The translations under genes and the position numbers were made by a program. Source: Candidatus Competibacteraceae bacterium (GTDB taxonomy: Bacteria; Pseudomonadota; Gammaproteobacteria; Competibacterales; Competibacteraceae). From it: a stretch of 64,000 nt of DNA. The notes beneath the pieces are model-generated. The model did not search any database and was not told the origin of the DNA. It saw nothing but the letters and a program-made list of their open reading frames with translations. Positions 62,696 to 64,000 of this stretch are shown here, piece after piece (positions within the stretch are counted from its first letter, which is position 1; each line of letters begins with the position of its first letter). The DNA lies in NCBI GenBank assembly GCA_016699715.1, contig CP065007.1:806001-870000 (forward strand), given 5' to 3'.

Positions 62696-64000
62696 TCACG
62701 GTTCGCTCAAAACGAGGGCTGGTTTTAGAAAATGCGCCATCAGTCGCTCGTAGATTTCTGCCGACCAGCCGAGCAGTGTGAGTATGCGGTGCTGCAGAGC
62801 GCTGAGCGGCGACAGCAGCGCGCGGACCTGGCCGGCGATCGCCACGACGCTCAAGCTGATGCCCCGAAAGGCGCGCAACAGCGATTCGGCGGTGGGCGAC
62901 GCCGTAGCCCGGTCGGGCTGCCCCGGATAGAGGCCGGCGATCGGCTCCGGGGTGGTGGCCAGGCACCGGCGCGCCACGAATTCGACCAGAACCAACACGC
63001 GCAAGGCCAAGCTCAACAGGCGGATCAAGCCCTCCACCCGCGCATCGGTTTGCAGGAACAAGGGCGTGATCGCCAGCGCCCGGCCTTTGAGACGGCCAAA
63101 ACTCCGTTCGATCAGATACTGCCCCCGATAGGCGTGGACGGCGGTCTCGACCGTCAGGGTCGCGTGGTTGGTGGCGTAGACCCGCCAGCCCAGCCGCTGC
63201 CGGGCCGCCGCGACGGCCAGCGGGTCGATCCGCGCCCGAATCGTGCTCTGGTGCTGCACCCGGCAGGTGGCCGGACGCGCGCCATAGCGGCGCTGGGGAA
63301 TCACTTGCGTGGTGGTCTCGAGGTCGAGATGGATCAGGCCCACCACCCGCTGCTCGGCCAGAATCTGCTCGGCGGTGGCGCTCAGCGCGGGAGCTTCCAG
63401 AATTTTCTTGCCTTGTTTGCGCTCGTTGAGGCGGTGAATGTCTGCTACCGCCCGCTGCAGGCGGGCGTCAAGCGCCTGGGTCTGCCGGGTCGCCTGGGCC
63501 ACCGACCGCACCACCAGCCGCCGTTCCCGCCACGTCACCGGCCGGCCCTCCACCGTAGCCGCCAAGTCAACCACCACCATATAACCCTCGGCGATCAGCC
63601 GGGGTGGGGTGGTGGGGTCCGGGTCCGGCTCGTAGACCGGCTCCAGGGGCTGGGCGCCGCCGAACACCGGCGCCAGCAGGGCGTCCAGGGTGTCCTCCGG
63701 CATTTGCTTACCCCCAGGGGGCACAAATAATAGTCGCCACTCCGGGCGATCCAGGCCCGGGTCGCCAGGTACCCCATTTTGCCGTCGCCGATGTAGGTCT
63801 TGCCGCCAGCCCCCAAGGTGGCCTGGACCCGCTGAAGCTCGGGCACGTACAAGGGGTCATCCGCGCCGTTCCCACTCACCACGGTGGTCGTCAACGGCAA
63901 GCCCAGAGCGTCGAGCACCGACAGGCTGATCTTGACTTGCGGCAAGTCCGGCCGATGATCTTGACTATGCCCGAACTGAAACAGCCCCCCTCACTGACCC
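62696..64000 (-). pseudogene. IS1634/IS4-type transposase, frameshifted and cut by the window end
   Basis: A DDE transposase reads on the minus strand from the window edge. The first visible part has HRPDLPQVKISLSVLDALGL, then GNGADDPLYVPELQRV and YIGDGKMGYLATRAW (second Asp), typical of IS1634. After YYLCPLG the match moves to another frame (GGKQMPEDTLDALLAPV) at a CCCCCTGGGGG run (63711-63721). The rest, including the Glu region AYRGQYLIERSFGRLKGR, is open to the TGA at 62696. A second break (TGA in frame at 63991-63993) lies beside a G6 run. One extra G at each site would restore a single frame. The element ends could not be located. Confidence 0.8.

Noticed and set aside
62026..62781. Plus-strand frame of 251 codons in the DsbD-like gene
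   Set aside because: Alternative frame of a membrane-protein gene with clear helices; no start signal or domain.

Overview
The window reads as chromosomal DNA of a GC-rich gammaproteobacterium. Core gene orders are typical of that class: thrS-infC-rpmI-rplT-pheS-pheT-ihfA-tRNA-Pro, prfB-lysS with the RF2 frameshift, and pstSCAB. Crotonyl-CoA carboxylase/reductase, a sodium-pump decarboxylase and a tandem-domain phosphofructokinase would fit a Competibacter-like polymer-storing lineage, but that placement is inference from gene content only.

Layout. 1-4.5 kb: phosphate uptake operon pstSCAB (minus strand, pstB cut by the window edge) with a stable hairpin after pstS. 4.6-11.1 kb: a short-chain dehydrogenase, an HD-GYP response regulator and a large hybrid histidine kinase. 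11.2-16.9 kb: oadGAB-like biotin-dependent decarboxylase genes followed by a eukaryote-like tandem 6-phosphofructokinase. 17-20.6 kb: an XPB-type helicase and its partner protein, overlapping by 4 nt. 20.9-26.1 kb: a crotonyl-CoA carboxylase/reductase fused to CBS domains with a carbonic anhydrase upstream, a ribosome hibernation factor, an NhaR-like regulator and a ChaA-like antiporter. 26.7-33.1 kb: trpE, gph, rpe, an aspartate aminotransferase and uvrB.

33.2-45.0 kb is the accessory region. It holds a two-gene module that looks like Druantia type III defence (DruH-like 1120 aa, DruE-like helicase about 2070 aa). An IS630-family element sits inside the last 52 codons of druE. Removing the element and one copy of its TA duplication restores a continuous reading frame to a stop at 43979, which proves the insertion from sequence alone. 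An IS982-family element follows 17 nt after that stop, and a tRNA-Val gene borders the region.

45.1-57.2 kb is the translation cluster: thrS, infC with a rare ATC start, rpmI, rplT, pheS, pheT, ihfA, tRNA-Pro with a decayed integrase beside it, class II aldolase, prfB and lysS. 57.2-64 kb: a small zinc-ribbon protein, a B12-type radical SAM protein, a signal-less M23 hydrolase followed by a small exported protein (possible toxin/immunity pair), pdxH, a thioredoxin-DsbD fusion, and a frameshifted IS1634-like transposase running off the window.
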